Positions 28,223-39,062 are shown, counted from the first letter of the stretch. The stretch is 64,000 bases of DNA from Sphingomonas sp. Root241 (GCF_001428865.1 NZ_LMIV01000001.1:2107997-2171996), one strand, 5' to 3'. Notes: generated by a model not told the origin, from the letters alone. Made by a program: numbers and translations.

Positions 28223-28738
28223 ATGCACATCAAGGAAGAGCAAAAAGAGCGGCACACGCTTGCCGTGATCGTCGACAACGAGCCGGGCATCCTCGCCCGG
28301 ATCGCCGGCCTGTTCACCGCGCGCGGCTACAATATCGAAAGCCTCACCGTCTCGGAGATCACCGAGGACAATCGAATTAGCCGCATCACCATCGTGACAT
28401 CGGCCTCGGCCGCGGTGATGGAGCAGATCATCGCGCAGCTAGAGCGCCTCGTGCCGGTCCACAAGGTGACCGATCTCACGGCCTTCGGCCCGCATGTCGA
28501 GCGCGAGCTCGCGCTGGTGAAGGTTGCCGGCACCGGCGATCACCGGATCGAGGCGCTGCGCCTCGCCGAGGTCTACCGCGCCCGCGTCGTCGACGCGACG
28601 ATTTCGAGCTTCGTGTTCGAAGTCACCGGCGGCTCGGAGAAGATCGACAAGTTCGTCGAGCTGATGCGCGAAGTCGGCCTGGTCGAAGTCGCGCGCACCG
28701 GCGTGGTGGCAATTTCACGAGGTCGCGAAGCGGCCTGA
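28223..28738 (+). CDS. ilvH: Acetolactate synthase small (regulatory) subunit
   Basis: A 171-residue subunit that binds the feedback inhibitor valine and activates IlvB. The N-terminal ACT domain HTLAVIVDNEPGILARIAGL, with FTARGYNIESLTV, is clear, and the second ACT-like domain ends the protein. It starts 4 bases after ilvB. The common ilvBH-ilvC order continues after a hairpin repeat. Confidence 0.95.
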   Translation: MHIKEEQKERHTLAVIVDNEPGILARIAGLFTARGYNIESLTVSEITEDNRISRITIVTSASAAVMEQIIAQLERLVPVHKVTDLTAFGPHVERELALVKVAGTGDHRIEALRLAEVYRARVVDATISSFVFEVTGGSEKIDKFVELMREVGLVEVARTGVVAISRGREAA

Positions 28739-28746
28739 CCCTCATT

Positions 28747-29874
<1,128 letters not shown>

Positions 29875-29883
29875 GCCAACTCT

Positions 29884-29990
29884 TCTCCCTCTCCCCTTCA
29901 GGGGAGAGGGTTGGGGAGAGGGGCAAGTGCGGTGCGCTCTCGATAGGCCCCTCTCCCCTGCCCTCTCCCCGCAAGCGGAGAGAGGGAGAA
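29884..29990. repeat. Inverted hairpin repeat, family S copy 2
   Basis: Two local hairpins: CTCTCCCCTTCAGGGGAGAG and CTCTCCCCGCAAGCGGAGAG. They are linked by a pairing of GGGGAGAGGGGC with GCCCCTCTCCCC. It lies after ilvC, in the gap before the TMEM175-like gene, and is a plausible transcript end. Confidence 0.82.
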
Positions 29991-30048
29991 GCAGATTTCG
30001 CCTCCCGTTTCGATTAGGCTCTCGCCGCAATCGCAATGGGGGAACCAA

Positions 30049-30651
30049 ATGCCCGAAGAAACCGAAGGCCGCGCCGGCGTAACCCGCGTCGAGGCCTATT
30101 CCGACGCGGTCATCGCGATCGTCGTGACGATCATGGTGCTCGAGATGCACGCACCCGAGGAAGCCGGCTGGGGCCACCTCATCCATCTCTGGCCGGTATT
30201 CGTCGCCTATGCGCTCAGCTTCGCTTATGTCTCGATCTACTGGGTCAACCACCACCGGCTGTTCCACCACGCAACGCGGGTGACCAACGGCCTGCTCTGG
30301 TCGAACATCGCATTGATCTTCACGCTCTCGCTGATCCCGTTCGGCACTGCCTATCTGGGCGAGCAGATCTTCAGCCGCGACGCGACGCTCGTCTACATGG
30401 GCATCATGCTGCTGCCGTCCTTCACCTATATGTGGTTGCAGCGGACGATCCGGCGCACCGGCAGCCAGTCGGAAGAATCGAAAGCCTATCACCGGCTCGC
30501 GCTCCGCAAGGGCGCGGCGGCGAGCGTGGTCTATGCCTCGGGCATCGCGCTCACCTTCGTCTCGCCCGCACTCGGCCTCGCCTGCGCGGCTCTGGTCGCG
30601 ATCTTCTGGTGCCTGCCGGCCAGCGCGCTCGATCACCTGTTCGAACGCTGA
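30049..30651 (+). CDS. TMEM175-like (DUF1211) membrane protein
   Basis: A 200-residue protein with six hydrophobic helices. The start RVEAYSDAVIAIVVTIMVLE is the TMEM175 signature; the usual RFxSFxD becomes R-EAYSD, with the conserved Arg and Asp kept. Bacterial members form potassium-selective channels, which is the likely role. It is followed by a bidirectional terminator. Confidence 0.85.
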   Translation: MPEETEGRAGVTRVEAYSDAVIAIVVTIMVLEMHAPEEAGWGHLIHLWPVFVAYALSFAYVSIYWVNHHRLFHHATRVTNGLLWSNIALIFTLSLIPFGTAYLGEQIFSRDATLVYMGIMLLPSFTYMWLQRTIRRTGSQSEESKAYHRLALRKGAAASVVYASGIALTFVSPALGLACAALVAIFWCLPASALDHLFER

Positions 30652-30659
30652 CGCAAAAG

Positions 30660-30694
30660 AAAACGGCCGGGGATCGCTTCCCGGCCGTTTTCCT
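30660..30694. terminator. Bidirectional intrinsic terminator
   Basis: A 12-bp perfect stem (AAAACGGCCGGG / CCCGGCCGTTTT) with an 8-base loop, between the convergent TMEM175-like gene and the TonB receptor. It has an A-run on one side and a T-run on the other. Confidence 0.9.
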
Positions 30695-30708
30695 TCGATG
30701 ATCGAGCC

Positions 30709-33390
30709 TCAGAAGCCCAGGCGCACGCGCCCGCCGAAGAAGCGCGGCGTGCCGGGATAGCCGGCATAATTGCCGGTCTGCTCGGGCACCGCGAAGCCGG
30801 TGATGTAATAGAACTGGTTGGTCAGATTCTCGACGAAGAACTCGGCCCGCCACTTTTTGTTTGCCGATTCCACCCCGATCGAGGCGCTGATCAGCGGATA
30901 GCCTTCGTTGTTGATCGGCGTCCGGCCAGTCACCGGGTTGGGGTTGCCCGAAGGGATCGTCACCTCGCTATTGTAGCGCATGTCGACATGGAAGAGCCCG
31001 TTGACCCGGCTGGTGAGCGGCGGAGTCCAGGTCGTCGCCACGGTGACGGTATGCTCGGGCTGGTTGTTGAACTGCCGGCCCTCCTGCCCCGCAAGCGGCG
31101 TTCCGGTGAAGTTGTTGCTGTCGTCATATTTCGCACTGATCCAGCTATAGCCGAGCTGGAAGGTCAGATCGCGCGTCGGGCGGATCGTCGATTCGATCTC
31201 GAGCCCCTTGCTGATGCTCTTCGGCACGTTCTGGACGACGAAGTTGTTGCCCGAAAACACCAGCGACTGGAGATTGTAGAAGTTCATGTAGAATGCCGCG
31301 ACGTTCAGCGAGAATTCGCGGCTCGGGCTCGCCTTGAAGCCGATTTCATAGGCGTCGTTGGTCTCGGCGCCGAAGCGCAGGTCCGATCCTTGCGCGCCGT
31401 TGCCGCCGAGCAGCACCGAATCGAAGGTCGCCTGGTCGAGATTATAGCCGCCCGATTTGTAGCCGTGATCGAAGCTCGCATAGGCCAGCAGCCGCTCCGA
31501 GAACTTGTAGGCCAGCTTGGCGGTGCCGGTGATCTCGTTATCGGTGAACTCGTCCTCGTAATTGCCGTTGAATTCGGTGTTCACCGCCGGGTTGCAGCTG
31601 AGCAGGAACAGGTTGTTGAACAGCCCCGGGACCTGACGCAGCACGTTGGCATAGGCAGTCGCCGCCGGATCGCCCGCACGCACCCGGTTGAAGAAGGTGC
31701 AGCTGCCCAGATTGTTGTTGATCGAGGCAGTCATGTCCTTGGTTTCGTGGTTCCAGCGCGCGCCCAGCGTCACCGATAGCTTGTCGGTCACGTTGATGAT
31801 GTTGTGCGTGAACAACGCGAAGGCGTTGGTCTTGACGCGGAAATCGTCGGGGCTGTTGCCCTGCCCCGCCACCGCGCCCGGAAGCGGGCTCGCCGCAAGC
31901 GCGGCAAGGCCCGGGATCGGCGTGCGCGGATAATTCGGGATCACGCAGGCGGCCGCCGGCGCGGTACCCGCCTGCGCGCGGAAACAGCCCACCAGCGGAG
32001 CAAGCGCCCCATAGGCGGCGGTCAGCGCCGGCAAGGTGTTGGGCACCGCGGGGTTGAGCAGAGCCGCGCCGAACGTCGGCACCGTGGGCCCAAGCGAGCC
32101 ATAGAATTGCAGCGGGGTGCCGAATCCGGCACGAAGCTGGCCGGCGAACACCGTGTCGACATAGCGATTGCCGTCATTGCCGATCTGCACCACGTCGCGC
32201 AGCTTGTTGGTCTCGTTGAGGTAGAAGCCGCCGATCAGCCAGTCGAGCTTGTCGCCGAACGCCGAGCCCTGGAGGCGCAGCTCCTGGGTGAAATCGTTGA
32301 GCTCGTTACGATAGCCGTTGCGATAAGCGCGATCCACGCCTGAGAAATCGATGTCCTGGTTCCGGACCACGCGCCAGTTGCGATAGGCGGTGATCGAAGT
32401 CAGCTTGGTGCCGCCAAGGTCCCAGTTGAGCTCGCCCGAGAAACCCCAATCCTTGATCTTCTCGGCATAGTCGCGGTTCGGCGACATCGCCTGAACTCGG
32501 TTGCTCGGATCGCCGGTATAGAGTCCGACCAGCCCCTGCGCCGCGGCGATCGACTGGAGCGCCGGCGCGAGCGGCCCGCGGACCACGGAGACCGCGCCGC
32601 AGCATTGCTCGTCGGTCTGGTAATAGTCGCCGATCAGGCGGAAGGTGATGTCGCCGCTGTCGAGCAACGCCTGGCCACGCACGTTCCAGCGATCGACGTC
32701 GTTGATCGCGCGGTCGCTATTGGCGTCCTTGATATAGCCGTCGCGCTTGCGATAGCCCGCGTCGAGGCGCAGCGCGAGCGACTGGCTGACCGGCCCGGTG
32801 ATCGCGCCCTTGACGCCATAAGCATTGTAGTTGCCGACCATGCCCTCGACATAGCCATGCGTCTCGAACTGCGGCTGCGCGGTGTAGATGCTGAGCGCGC
32901 CGGCCGAAGTGTTGCGGCCGAACAAGGTGCCCTGCGGCCCGCGCAGCACTTCGACCCGCTCCAGCTCGGGAAGCTCGGAGATCGCGACGCCGGCGCGGGC
33001 GCGGAACACGCCGTCGACGAACACGCCCACTGCGGGCTCGAAGCCGGGATTGTCGCCGCCGGTGGTGATGCCGCGCAGATAGATGGTCGTGCCCGTCGCC
33101 GACGACTGGCCGGTCGAGCTCTGCAGCGAAGGCGCGAGCTGCTCGAGATCGCGGACATTGTCGACCCCGGCATTCTGGAGCAATTCGGGCCCGATCGCGG
33201 TGATCGCGATCGGCACGTCCTGCACGGTCTCGTTGCGCCGGGTGGCGGTCACGATGATGTCGTTCGCGCTCTGATATTCCTGCGTCTGGGTCTCGTCCGG
33301 CGCAGCGGTAGTGGCCGTGTCCTGCGCGAACGCAGGCGTCGCCAGCAACAGTCCAAGCGCGGTCGCCGCGAGCAAATCGAGCTTCTTCAT
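30709..33390 (-). CDS. TonB-dependent outer-membrane receptor
   Basis: An 893-residue receptor with signal peptide (MKKLDLLAATALGLLLATPAFA). The TonB box region and plug domain follow (IIVTATRRNETVQDVPIAIT, then RGITTGGDN, RVEVLRGPQGTLFGRNTSAG), and a large beta-barrel ends in an aromatic residue (RVRLGF). This type is abundant in sphingomonads and typically imports complex carbohydrates, aromatic compounds or siderophores. No substrate gene is adjacent, so the ligand is unknown. The start has GGAGAAT upstream. Confidence 0.93.
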   Translation of the reverse strand: MKKLDLLAATALGLLLATPAFAQDTATTAAPDETQTQEYQSANDIIVTATRRNETVQDVPIAITAIGPELLQNAGVDNVRDLEQLAPSLQSSTGQSSATGTTIYLRGITTGGDNPGFEPAVGVFVDGVFRARAGVAISELPELERVEVLRGPQGTLFGRNTSAGALSIYTAQPQFETHGYVEGMVGNYNAYGVKGAITGPVSQSLALRLDAGYRKRDGYIKDANSDRAINDVDRWNVRGQALLDSGDITFRLIGDYYQTDEQCCGAVSVVRGPLAPALQSIAAAQGLVGLYTGDPSNRVQAMSPNRDYAEKIKDWGFSGELNWDLGGTKLTSITAYRNWRVVRNQDIDFSGVDRAYRNGYRNELNDFTQELRLQGSAFGDKLDWLIGGFYLNETNKLRDVVQIGNDGNRYVDTVFAGQLRAGFGTPLQFYGSLGPTVPTFGAALLNPAVPNTLPALTAAYGALAPLVGCFRAQAGTAPAAACVIPNYPRTPIPGLAALAASPLPGAVAGQGNSPDDFRVKTNAFALFTHNIINVTDKLSVTLGARWNHETKDMTASINNNLGSCTFFNRVRAGDPAATAYANVLRQVPGLFNNLFLLSCNPAVNTEFNGNYEDEFTDNEITGTAKLAYKFSERLLAYASFDHGYKSGGYNLDQATFDSVLLGGNGAQGSDLRFGAETNDAYEIGFKASPSREFSLNVAAFYMNFYNLQSLVFSGNNFVVQNVPKSISKGLEIESTIRPTRDLTFQLGYSWISAKYDDSNNFTGTPLAGQEGRQFNNQPEHTVTVATTWTPPLTSRVNGLFHVDMRYNSEVTIPSGNPNPVTGRTPINNEGYPLISASIGVESANKKWRAEFFVENLTNQFYYITGFAVPEQTGNYAGYPGTPRFFGGRVRLGF

Positions 33391-33621
33391 GGGATTCTCC
33401 CCCCTCTCCTGAGTACCCCCGCACCTATCCGGCGTCGGCGTTGCTTTTATTACGCATGAAACTAACGCTGCATTTTTGAAGCCGTCAACGGGAATGCGGC
33501 GCGGAACTCTGCGGTTTCCGGCCATTTTTGGCAGAGCGGTACGGATGGGCAACAGGTTCGGCGCGGCTAAATCAGCCGTTACGTAGCGTAAACTGGATCA
33601 AGTCGAGGAAGGACATAATCG

Positions 33622-34242
33622 ATGGCGGAAAATCACGATCCAGCGGAAGATGGCGATCTGGTCGCCTCCCCCGCCAAGATCGCGGTGCCCGAAGACGTCG
33701 CCGATGCGATCCGCACGCTGATCCGCTGGGCCGGCGACGATCCCGGGCGCGAGGGCCTGATCGACACGCCCCAGCGCGTCGCCCGCGCATGGAAGGAATA
33801 TTGCCAGGGCTATGGCGAGGATCCCGCGCACCATCTCTCGCGCGTCTTCGAGGAAGTCGGCGGCTATGACGAGATCGTGCTGTTGAACGACATCCCGTTC
33901 CAGTCGCATTGCGAGCACCATATGGCGCCGATCATCGGCAAGGCGTCGATCGCCTATCTGCCGAAGGACCATGTCGTCGGCATCTCGAAGCTGGCGCGCG
34001 TGCTCAACGCCTTCGCGCGCCGCCTGCAGGTGCAGGAGCGGCTGACCGCCGAAGTCGCCGACTGCATCTGGGAGCAGTTGAAGCCCGTCGGCGTCGCGGT
34101 CGTGATCGAGGCGACGCATGCCTGCATGACCGCCCGCGGCGTGCGCACGCCCGGCGTCGGCATGGTCACCAGCCGGATGATGGGCGTGTTCCGCGAAGAC
34201 GAACGCAGCCGCCGCGAGGTGCTCGCCTTGATGGGTTATTGA
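33622..34242 (+). CDS. folE: GTP cyclohydrolase I
   Basis: A 206-residue enzyme converting GTP to 7,8-dihydroneopterin triphosphate, the first step of folate synthesis. The zinc Cys/His set is present in [20 protein letters not shown] and [10 protein letters not shown], and GVGMVTSRM closes the protein. It overlaps the downstream reductase gene by one base (TGATG) and is followed by a dihydroneopterin aldolase-like gene, so the three form a pterin/folate operon. Confidence 0.96.
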   Translation: MAENHDPAEDGDLVASPAKIAVPEDVADAIRTLIRWAGDDPGREGLIDTPQRVARAWKEYCQGYGEDPAHHLSRVFEEVGGYDEIVLLNDIPFQSHCEHHMAPIIGKASIAYLPKDHVVGISKLARVLNAFARRLQVQERLTAEVADCIWEQLKPVGVAVVIEATHACMTARGVRTPGVGMVTSRMMGVFREDERSRREVLALMGY

Positions 34243-35006
34243 TGCGGGTTCTCGTCACCGGCGGCGCGCGGCGGATCGGTGCGGGCATCGCGCGCCGGCT
34301 CGCGCTGCGCGGGCACGCCGTCGCGATCCACCATCATCACGCGCCCGCGGACGCCGAGGCACTGCGCGACGCAATCCTGGCGGCGGGCGGCAAGGCGTGT
34401 GTCGTGTCGGGCGAGCTCGCCGATGCCGCCACTGCGCCCGCACTGATCGCGGAAGCCCGTGAGGGATTGGGCGGCCCGGTCGCCGGCCTCGTCAACAACG
34501 CGTCTTTATTCGCCTTCGACGCGCTCCCGATCACCGATTTCGCGCTGCTCGACCAGCATATGCGCGTGAACCTCGGCGCCCCGGTGGCGCTCGCCTCCGC
34601 ACTGGCGGCGCAAGCGGACCTCGACGAAGGCGCAATCGTCAATCTGCTCGACCAGAAGGTCGCCAATCTCAACCCCGATTTCTTCACCTACACCTGCAGC
34701 AAGGCCGCGCTCGCCGCCGCGACGCAAATGATGGCGCAGGCGCTCGGCCCCCGCATCCGCGTCAACGCCGTCTCGCCCGGCCTGACCCTCCCCAGCCTCG
34801 ACCAGACCCCCGAGCAATTCTCCGAGCACGCCCGCCAGAACCTGCTCCAGCGCCCCGTCGCGCTCGACGACATCGCCGCGACGGTCGAGCATCTGCTGAC
34901 TTGTCCCAGCATCACCGGCCAGAACGTCTTCGTCGATTGCGGCCAGCGCTTCCTGCCACGCGACGGCGACGTGATGTTCGAGGGGCGGGAGCGTCCCGAT
35001 GCCTGA
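34242..35006 (+). CDS. SDR oxidoreductase, FolM/pteridine-reductase-like
   Basis: A 254-residue short-chain reductase with an NADP-binding N-terminus, VLVTGGARRIGAGIARRLAL, in the TGxxxRxG form found in PTR1 and FolM proteins. VNNASLF, then a catalytic YTCSK (Tyr-x3-Lys), and AVSPGLTL follow. It lies between folE and a folB-like gene with overlapping ends, which points to a pterin substrate such as dihydromonapterin or dihydrofolate. It may stand in for folA, but folA could be elsewhere. Confidence 0.75.
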   Translation: MRVLVTGGARRIGAGIARRLALRGHAVAIHHHHAPADAEALRDAILAAGGKACVVSGELADAATAPALIAEAREGLGGPVAGLVNNASLFAFDALPITDFALLDQHMRVNLGAPVALASALAAQADLDEGAIVNLLDQKVANLNPDFFTYTCSKAALAAATQMMAQALGPRIRVNAVSPGLTLPSLDQTPEQFSEHARQNLLQRPVALDDIAATVEHLLTCPSITGQNVFVDCGQRFLPRDGDVMFEGRERPDA

Positions 35007-35349
35007 CTATACGATCCTGCTCGACGAGCTCGTGGTCGAGATGGGCCTCGGCATCCATCCGCACGAACAGGCGCCGCAGCGCGTGACGCTGCACGTCGCG
35101 ATGACGTGCCGCTACGATGCGCCGCCCGAGGACCGGATCGGTGCGGTCGTCGATTATGATTTCCTCCGCCGGGAAATCCACGCGCTCGCCACCTCGCGCC
35201 ACTTCGCGCTGCAGGAGGTTCTGTGCGATGAAGTGGCGGCGCTCGCGCTGCGCGACGCCCGCGTGCGCGAAGTGCGCGTCCGCTCGATGAAGCTCGACGT
35301 CTATCCCGACGCCCGCATCGGCTGCGAGATCACCCGCCGCCGCGACTGA
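34999..35349 (+). CDS. folB: Dihydroneopterin aldolase-like protein
   Basis: A 116-residue protein with the FolB tunnelling fold: YTILLDELVVEMGLGIHPHE, where the active-site Glu sits in HPHEQ, then VVDYDFLRREI and a late Lys in RSMKLDVYP. It probably converts dihydroneopterin to 6-hydroxymethyl-dihydropterin in folate synthesis. Its ATG overlaps the SDR gene by 8 bases. Divergence is enough that a related epimerase role is possible. Confidence 0.82.
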   Translation: MPDYTILLDELVVEMGLGIHPHEQAPQRVTLHVAMTCRYDAPPEDRIGAVVDYDFLRREIHALATSRHFALQEVLCDEVAALALRDARVREVRVRSMKLDVYPDARIGCEITRRRD

Positions 35350-35365
35350 ACGACAGGAGAGTGTC

Positions 35366-36493
35366 ATGCCCGACCCGTTGACCGGCCTCGAATTGCGCTC
35401 GACCGTTTCCAGCGACGGCAATCTCACGCTGACCCTCGAACCGGTCACGCTCACCCCGCCCGGCCCCGACGAAGTCATCGTCCGGGTCGAGGCGGCGCCG
35501 ATCAATCCCTCGGACCTCGGCCTGCTGCTCGGCCCCGCCGATCTCGCGACGCTCCAGCCCGGCGGCACAAGGGACCGCCCCACGCTTACCGCCGCGATCC
35601 CGCAGGCGCGGCTGGGTGCGATGAAGGCCCGCCTCGACAAGCCGATGCCGGTCGGCAACGAAGGCGCCGGCACCGTCGTCCAGGCGGGCGAGAATGTCGC
35701 GGGCCTGCTCGGCAAGAAGGTCGGCATGATCGGCGGCGCGATGTACGCCCAGTACCGCAAGATCGCCGCACGCGACTGCATCCCGCTCCCCGGGGGCGCC
35801 AGCGCCGCCGACGGCGCCTCGATGTTCGTCAATCCGTTGACCGCACTCGCGTTCGTCGAAACGCTGCGGGCCGAGGGGCACAAGGCGCTGGTCCACACCG
35901 CCGCCGCGTCGAATCTCGGCCAGATGCTCAACCGCATCTGCCTCGCCGACGGCGTGCCGCTCGTGAACGTGGTCCGCAGCGAGGCCCAGGCCGCGATCCT
36001 GCGTGACATCGGCGCGAAATATATCGTCGACAGCAGTACCGCGGACTTCCGCGAAAAGCTCACCGACGCGATCGCCGAAACCGGCGCCACGCTGGCCTTC
36101 GACGCGATCGGCGGCGGCAGGCTCGCCAACACGATCCTCCACGCAATGGAGGCCGCGGCCAACCGCAGCGCGACCGAATATAGCCGCTACGGCTCGTCGA
36201 CCTTCAAGCAGGTCTATATCTACGGCGCGCTCGATCTCGGACCCACCGAGCTCGACCGCGGCTACGGCTTCGCCTGGGGCGTCAGCGGCTTCCTGCTCAC
36301 GCCCTTCCTGATGAAGCTCGGCATGGAAGGCACGATGCGCCTGCGCGCCCGCGTCGCGGCCGAGCTGACGACGACCTTCGCGAGCCATTACACCGCCACG
36401 ATCTCGCTGACCGAAGCGCTCGATCCGGCGGTGGTTGCCGCCTATGCGAAGAAGGCCACCGGCGAGAAATATTTGATCGACCCGACCCGCTGA
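35366..36493 (+). CDS. Quinone oxidoreductase-like medium-chain dehydrogenase
   Basis: A 375-residue MDR-family protein with a GroES-like N-terminal half (RVEAAPINPSDLGLLLG) and a Rossmann half (ALVHTAAASNLGQMLNRI, then AILRDIGAKYIVDSST). The catalytic-zinc His-Glu motif is not evident, so zinc-independent reduction of an alkenal or quinone is more likely than alcohol oxidation. It starts 16 bases after folB and may be read from the same promoter. A hairpin follows its stop. Confidence 0.85.
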   Translation: MPDPLTGLELRSTVSSDGNLTLTLEPVTLTPPGPDEVIVRVEAAPINPSDLGLLLGPADLATLQPGGTRDRPTLTAAIPQARLGAMKARLDKPMPVGNEGAGTVVQAGENVAGLLGKKVGMIGGAMYAQYRKIAARDCIPLPGGASAADGASMFVNPLTALAFVETLRAEGHKALVHTAAASNLGQMLNRICLADGVPLVNVVRSEAQAAILRDIGAKYIVDSSTADFREKLTDAIAETGATLAFDAIGGGRLANTILHAMEAAANRSATEYSRYGSSTFKQVYIYGALDLGPTELDRGYGFAWGVSGFLLTPFLMKLGMEGTMRLRARVAAELTTTFASHYTATISLTEALDPAVVAAYAKKATGEKYLIDPTR

Positions 36494-36497
36494 CCCA

Positions 36498-36528
36498 AAT
36501 TCCTCCCCCGCTGCGCGAGGGAGGAATT
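36498..36528. terminator. Hairpin terminator between dehydrogenase and leuA
   Basis: A perfect 10-bp stem AATTCCTCCC / GGGAGGAATT with an 11-base loop in the 37-base gap between two convergent genes. There is no long T-run, so termination may be partial. Confidence 0.6.
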
Positions 36529-36530
36529 GG

Positions 36531-38189
36531 TCAGGCCCTATTCGCCGCGCTCAGCACCGCGCGCACCGAAGCCGTCGCGATATCGGCGTCGATGCCCACC
36601 CCGAACACGGTCCGACCGTCCACGGTCCGGCATTCGACATAGGCGGCCGCCTGCGCATCCGCGCCGTGGCCGATCGCGTGCTCGCTATAATCGACCACGT
36701 CGAGCGACGGCCCCGTGGTCCCCGCAAGCGCGTCGATCACACCCGAGATCAGCCCGTTGCCGCGCCCCGAAATCGACTGCTCGACGCCGTCGATCGCGAT
36801 CCGCCCGACGAACACGCGCTGGCCCGCCGCACCGGTCTCCTCGTAATCGACCAGGGCGATGCGATCGCCGGAACCTGGCAGATAGACTTGCTCGAACTTC
36901 TGCCGGATATCCGCCGCGTTGAGCTCGCGGCTGGTCTCGTCCGCCAGTGCCTGGACGTGGCGCGAGAAGTCCGCCTGCATCCTCTTGGGCAGCTTGAGCC
37001 CGCGATCTTGCTCGAGCACCCAGGCGACGCCGCCCTTGCCCGATTGCGAATTGACCCGGATCACTGCCTCGTAATCGCGCCCCAGGTCCTTGGGATCGAT
37101 CGGGAGATAGGGCACGTCCCAATACTCGTCGTTGCGCGCTTCCTGCGCCGCGAACCCCTTCTTGATCGCGTCCTGATGGCTGCCCGAGAATGCCGTGAAC
37201 ACCAGTTCGCCGGCATAAGGATGGCGCGGATGCACCGGCAGTTGGTTGCAATATTCGACGGTCTGGATGACCTCGTCGATGTCCGAGAAATTCAGCCCCG
37301 GATCAACGCCCTGCGTGTACATGTTGAGCGCCAGTGTCACGAGGTCGACATTGCCGGTCCGCTCGCCATTGCCGAACAGGCAGCCCTCGACGCGGTCCGC
37401 CCCCGCCAGCAGCCCGAGCTCGGACGCAGCGACTCCGGTGCCGCGATCGTTATGCGTGTGAAGGCTGATCACGATACTGTCGCGGTTGCGGATGTTGCGC
37501 CCGAACCATTCGATCTGGTCGGCATAGATGTTCGGCGTCGCCGCCTCGACCGTTGCCGGCAAATTGAGGATCAGCGGCTTCTCCGGCGTCGGGCGCAATA
37601 TCTCCATCACCGCTTCACACACCTCGACCGAGAAATCGAGTTCGGCGGTCGAGAAGGTCTCGGGCGAATATTCGAAATGCCAGTCGGTATCGGGCTGCTT
37701 CGCCGCCTCGTCGCGCAGCACCTTGGCACCGGCCACGGCGATCTCGCGGATCTCGTCGCGGCTCATCCCGAACACGATGCGCCGCCATGCCGGCGAGACG
37801 GCGTTATAGAGGTGGACGATCGCCTTCTTCGCGCCCTTCAGGCTCTGGAAGCTGGTCTCGATCAGATCCTGCCGCGATTGGGTGAGCACCTGGACGATCA
37901 CGTCGTCGGGGATCCGCCCTTCGCGCACCAGTCCCGAGATGAAGTCGAACTCGGTCGCACCCGCGCTGGGGAACCCGACTTCGATCTCCTTGACGCCCAC
38001 CTTCACCAGCAGATCGAAGAAGCGCTGCTTCTTCTCGCCGTCCATCGGATCGATCAGTGCCTGGTTGCCGTCGCGCATGTCGGTGGAGAGCCAGCGCGGC
38101 GGCTTTGTGATCGTCTTCGACGGCCATTGCCGGTCGGGCAGGTCAACCTGCGGGAAGGGACGGTATTTTACGCTAGGATCGCGCAACAT
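36531..38189 (-). CDS. leuA: 2-isopropylmalate synthase
   Basis: A 552-residue first enzyme of leucine synthesis, joining acetyl-CoA and 2-oxoisovalerate. The metal/catalytic signature [15 protein letters not shown] lies at about residue 35, [11 protein letters not shown] carries the metal histidines, and a C-terminal regulatory domain ([15 protein letters not shown]) provides leucine feedback. It is preceded by a leucine-rich leader peptide and pairing elements at 38230-38383, indicating attenuation by leucine supply. Confidence 0.96.
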   Translation of the reverse strand: MLRDPSVKYRPFPQVDLPDRQWPSKTITKPPRWLSTDMRDGNQALIDPMDGEKKQRFFDLLVKVGVKEIEVGFPSAGATEFDFISGLVREGRIPDDVIVQVLTQSRQDLIETSFQSLKGAKKAIVHLYNAVSPAWRRIVFGMSRDEIREIAVAGAKVLRDEAAKQPDTDWHFEYSPETFSTAELDFSVEVCEAVMEILRPTPEKPLILNLPATVEAATPNIYADQIEWFGRNIRNRDSIVISLHTHNDRGTGVAASELGLLAGADRVEGCLFGNGERTGNVDLVTLALNMYTQGVDPGLNFSDIDEVIQTVEYCNQLPVHPRHPYAGELVFTAFSGSHQDAIKKGFAAQEARNDEYWDVPYLPIDPKDLGRDYEAVIRVNSQSGKGGVAWVLEQDRGLKLPKRMQADFSRHVQALADETSRELNAADIRQKFEQVYLPGSGDRIALVDYEETGAAGQRVFVGRIAIDGVEQSISGRGNGLISGVIDALAGTTGPSLDVVDYSEHAIGHGADAQAAAYVECRTVDGRTVFGVGIDADIATASVRAVLSAANRA

Positions 38190-38229
38190 GGGTGCCTCTC
38201 AAGGGATCGCGGACGCGCCGTAGCGCGTG

Positions 38230-38310
38230 CCAGTTCAAGCTGGAAGTTCTTTGGCCCTCGGCCATTTGCCCTTAGAGGCGTGCGCGCGCAGCGGTTCGGC
38301 CCCTAAGGGC
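38230..38310 (-). promoter_or_regulatory. leuA leader: candidate attenuator hairpins
   Basis: On the minus strand, GCCCTTAGGGGC (38299-38310, overlapping the leader stop) can pair with GCCTCTAAGGGC (38268-38279), 11 of 12 bases plus one G-U. A second stem TGGCCGAGGGCCA (38252-38264) and a third at 38230-38243 follow. No U-run is visible, so the mechanism could be Rho-dependent or act on leuA translation. Confidence 0.55.
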
Positions 38311-38383
38311 GGATAAGTCGCAGAAGGCGCAGCGCGTTCGTCACGATGCCCTTGTTAGCGGGCACGGCGATTTTGTCCACCAT
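38303..38383 (-). CDS. leuA leader peptide (Leu-rich, 26 residues)
   Basis: A short reading frame directly upstream of leuA, ending NALRLLRLIRP with four leucines in seven codons just before the stop. This is the pattern of transcription-attenuation leader peptides: ribosome stalling at Leu codons when charged tRNA-Leu is scarce changes downstream folding. The stop codon lies within the first arm of a predicted hairpin. The ribosome binding site is weak. The identification rests on composition and position, not homology. Confidence 0.7.
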   Translation of the reverse strand: MVDKIAVPANKGIVTNALRLLRLIRP

Positions 38384-38420
38384 CGTTGATCTACGGGGCG
38401 CGAAAGCCCCGATTTCCCGA

Positions 38421-38669
38421 TCAGGCAGTAGTGTTCGCCACCGCCTCGGCATCCACCGCATTGTCCGCTGCAGGTTCCGCAGCATTGTCCGGCGCGGGCT
38501 CTTCCGTGGCAGCTGGAGCTTCTTCGGGCGTCTCGCTCGGCCGGGGGCTGGGCGTCGCGACGATCTCGGCCATGGGCGGCGGATCCGAATAATTGGTGCC
38601 GGTGGTCCCGCCACCGCCGCACCCCGCCAGAGCCAGCAATCCCCCAACCAGCAGCACGCGCATCTTCAT
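38421..38669 (-). CDS. Small lipoprotein, function unknown
   Basis: An 82-residue protein with lipoprotein signal LLVGGLLALAGC, where LAGC is the lipobox. The mature part is Pro/Glu/Ala-rich and likely disordered. Start is the ATG at 38667-38669 or the one two codons later, next to a GGGGGG ribosome binding site. It lies upstream of the leuA leader on the same strand; the leader's own promoter must lie inside or after it. Confidence 0.65.
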   Translation of the reverse strand: MKMRVLLVGGLLALAGCGGGGTTGTNYSDPPPMAEIVATPSPRPSETPEEAPAATEEPAPDNAAEPAADNAVDAEAVANTTA

Positions 38670-39062
38670 CCCCCCTTGGAGCGCCGCACCGTTAGCATGC
38701 GCGGGGGCGCGCTTCCAACGCCCACGCTTTCCGCCAGGGCGGCTCCCGAACGCGACGAAGCGTTGCCGAAGCGCAACCTGGTATGTCGACAAGATCTTTG
38801 TATTTGTAATTGCTAGATAAATCCTAAAAAATCGCATTTGTGCGAGAGCGACGGGACGCCCGGGAAATCGCATGGACGCGCCGCACACCCCAAACTGCTC
38901 TCTAGACAGACGCGCGATACCACGATCAAAGGGGGTCAGGTTCGTGCATCCGGGCACGAACCACAGCATCGTCGAGAGCGACACCACGGAAAGGGCTTCG
39001 CACGAGCCGGGGGCGCTGACGAAGGAATAGCCCGGGAACGGGTGCGAACAGGAGAAGAGAAA
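38670..39062. other. Intergenic region upstream of the SWIB gene
   Basis: No gene is supported. An AT-rich segment at about 38783-38830 (ATCTTTGTATTTGTAATTGC then TAGATAAAT) stands out and is a plausible promoter region. The SWIB frame is open further upstream from 38838, but those codons look non-coding and the strong ribosome site is at the later ATG. Confidence 0.4.
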
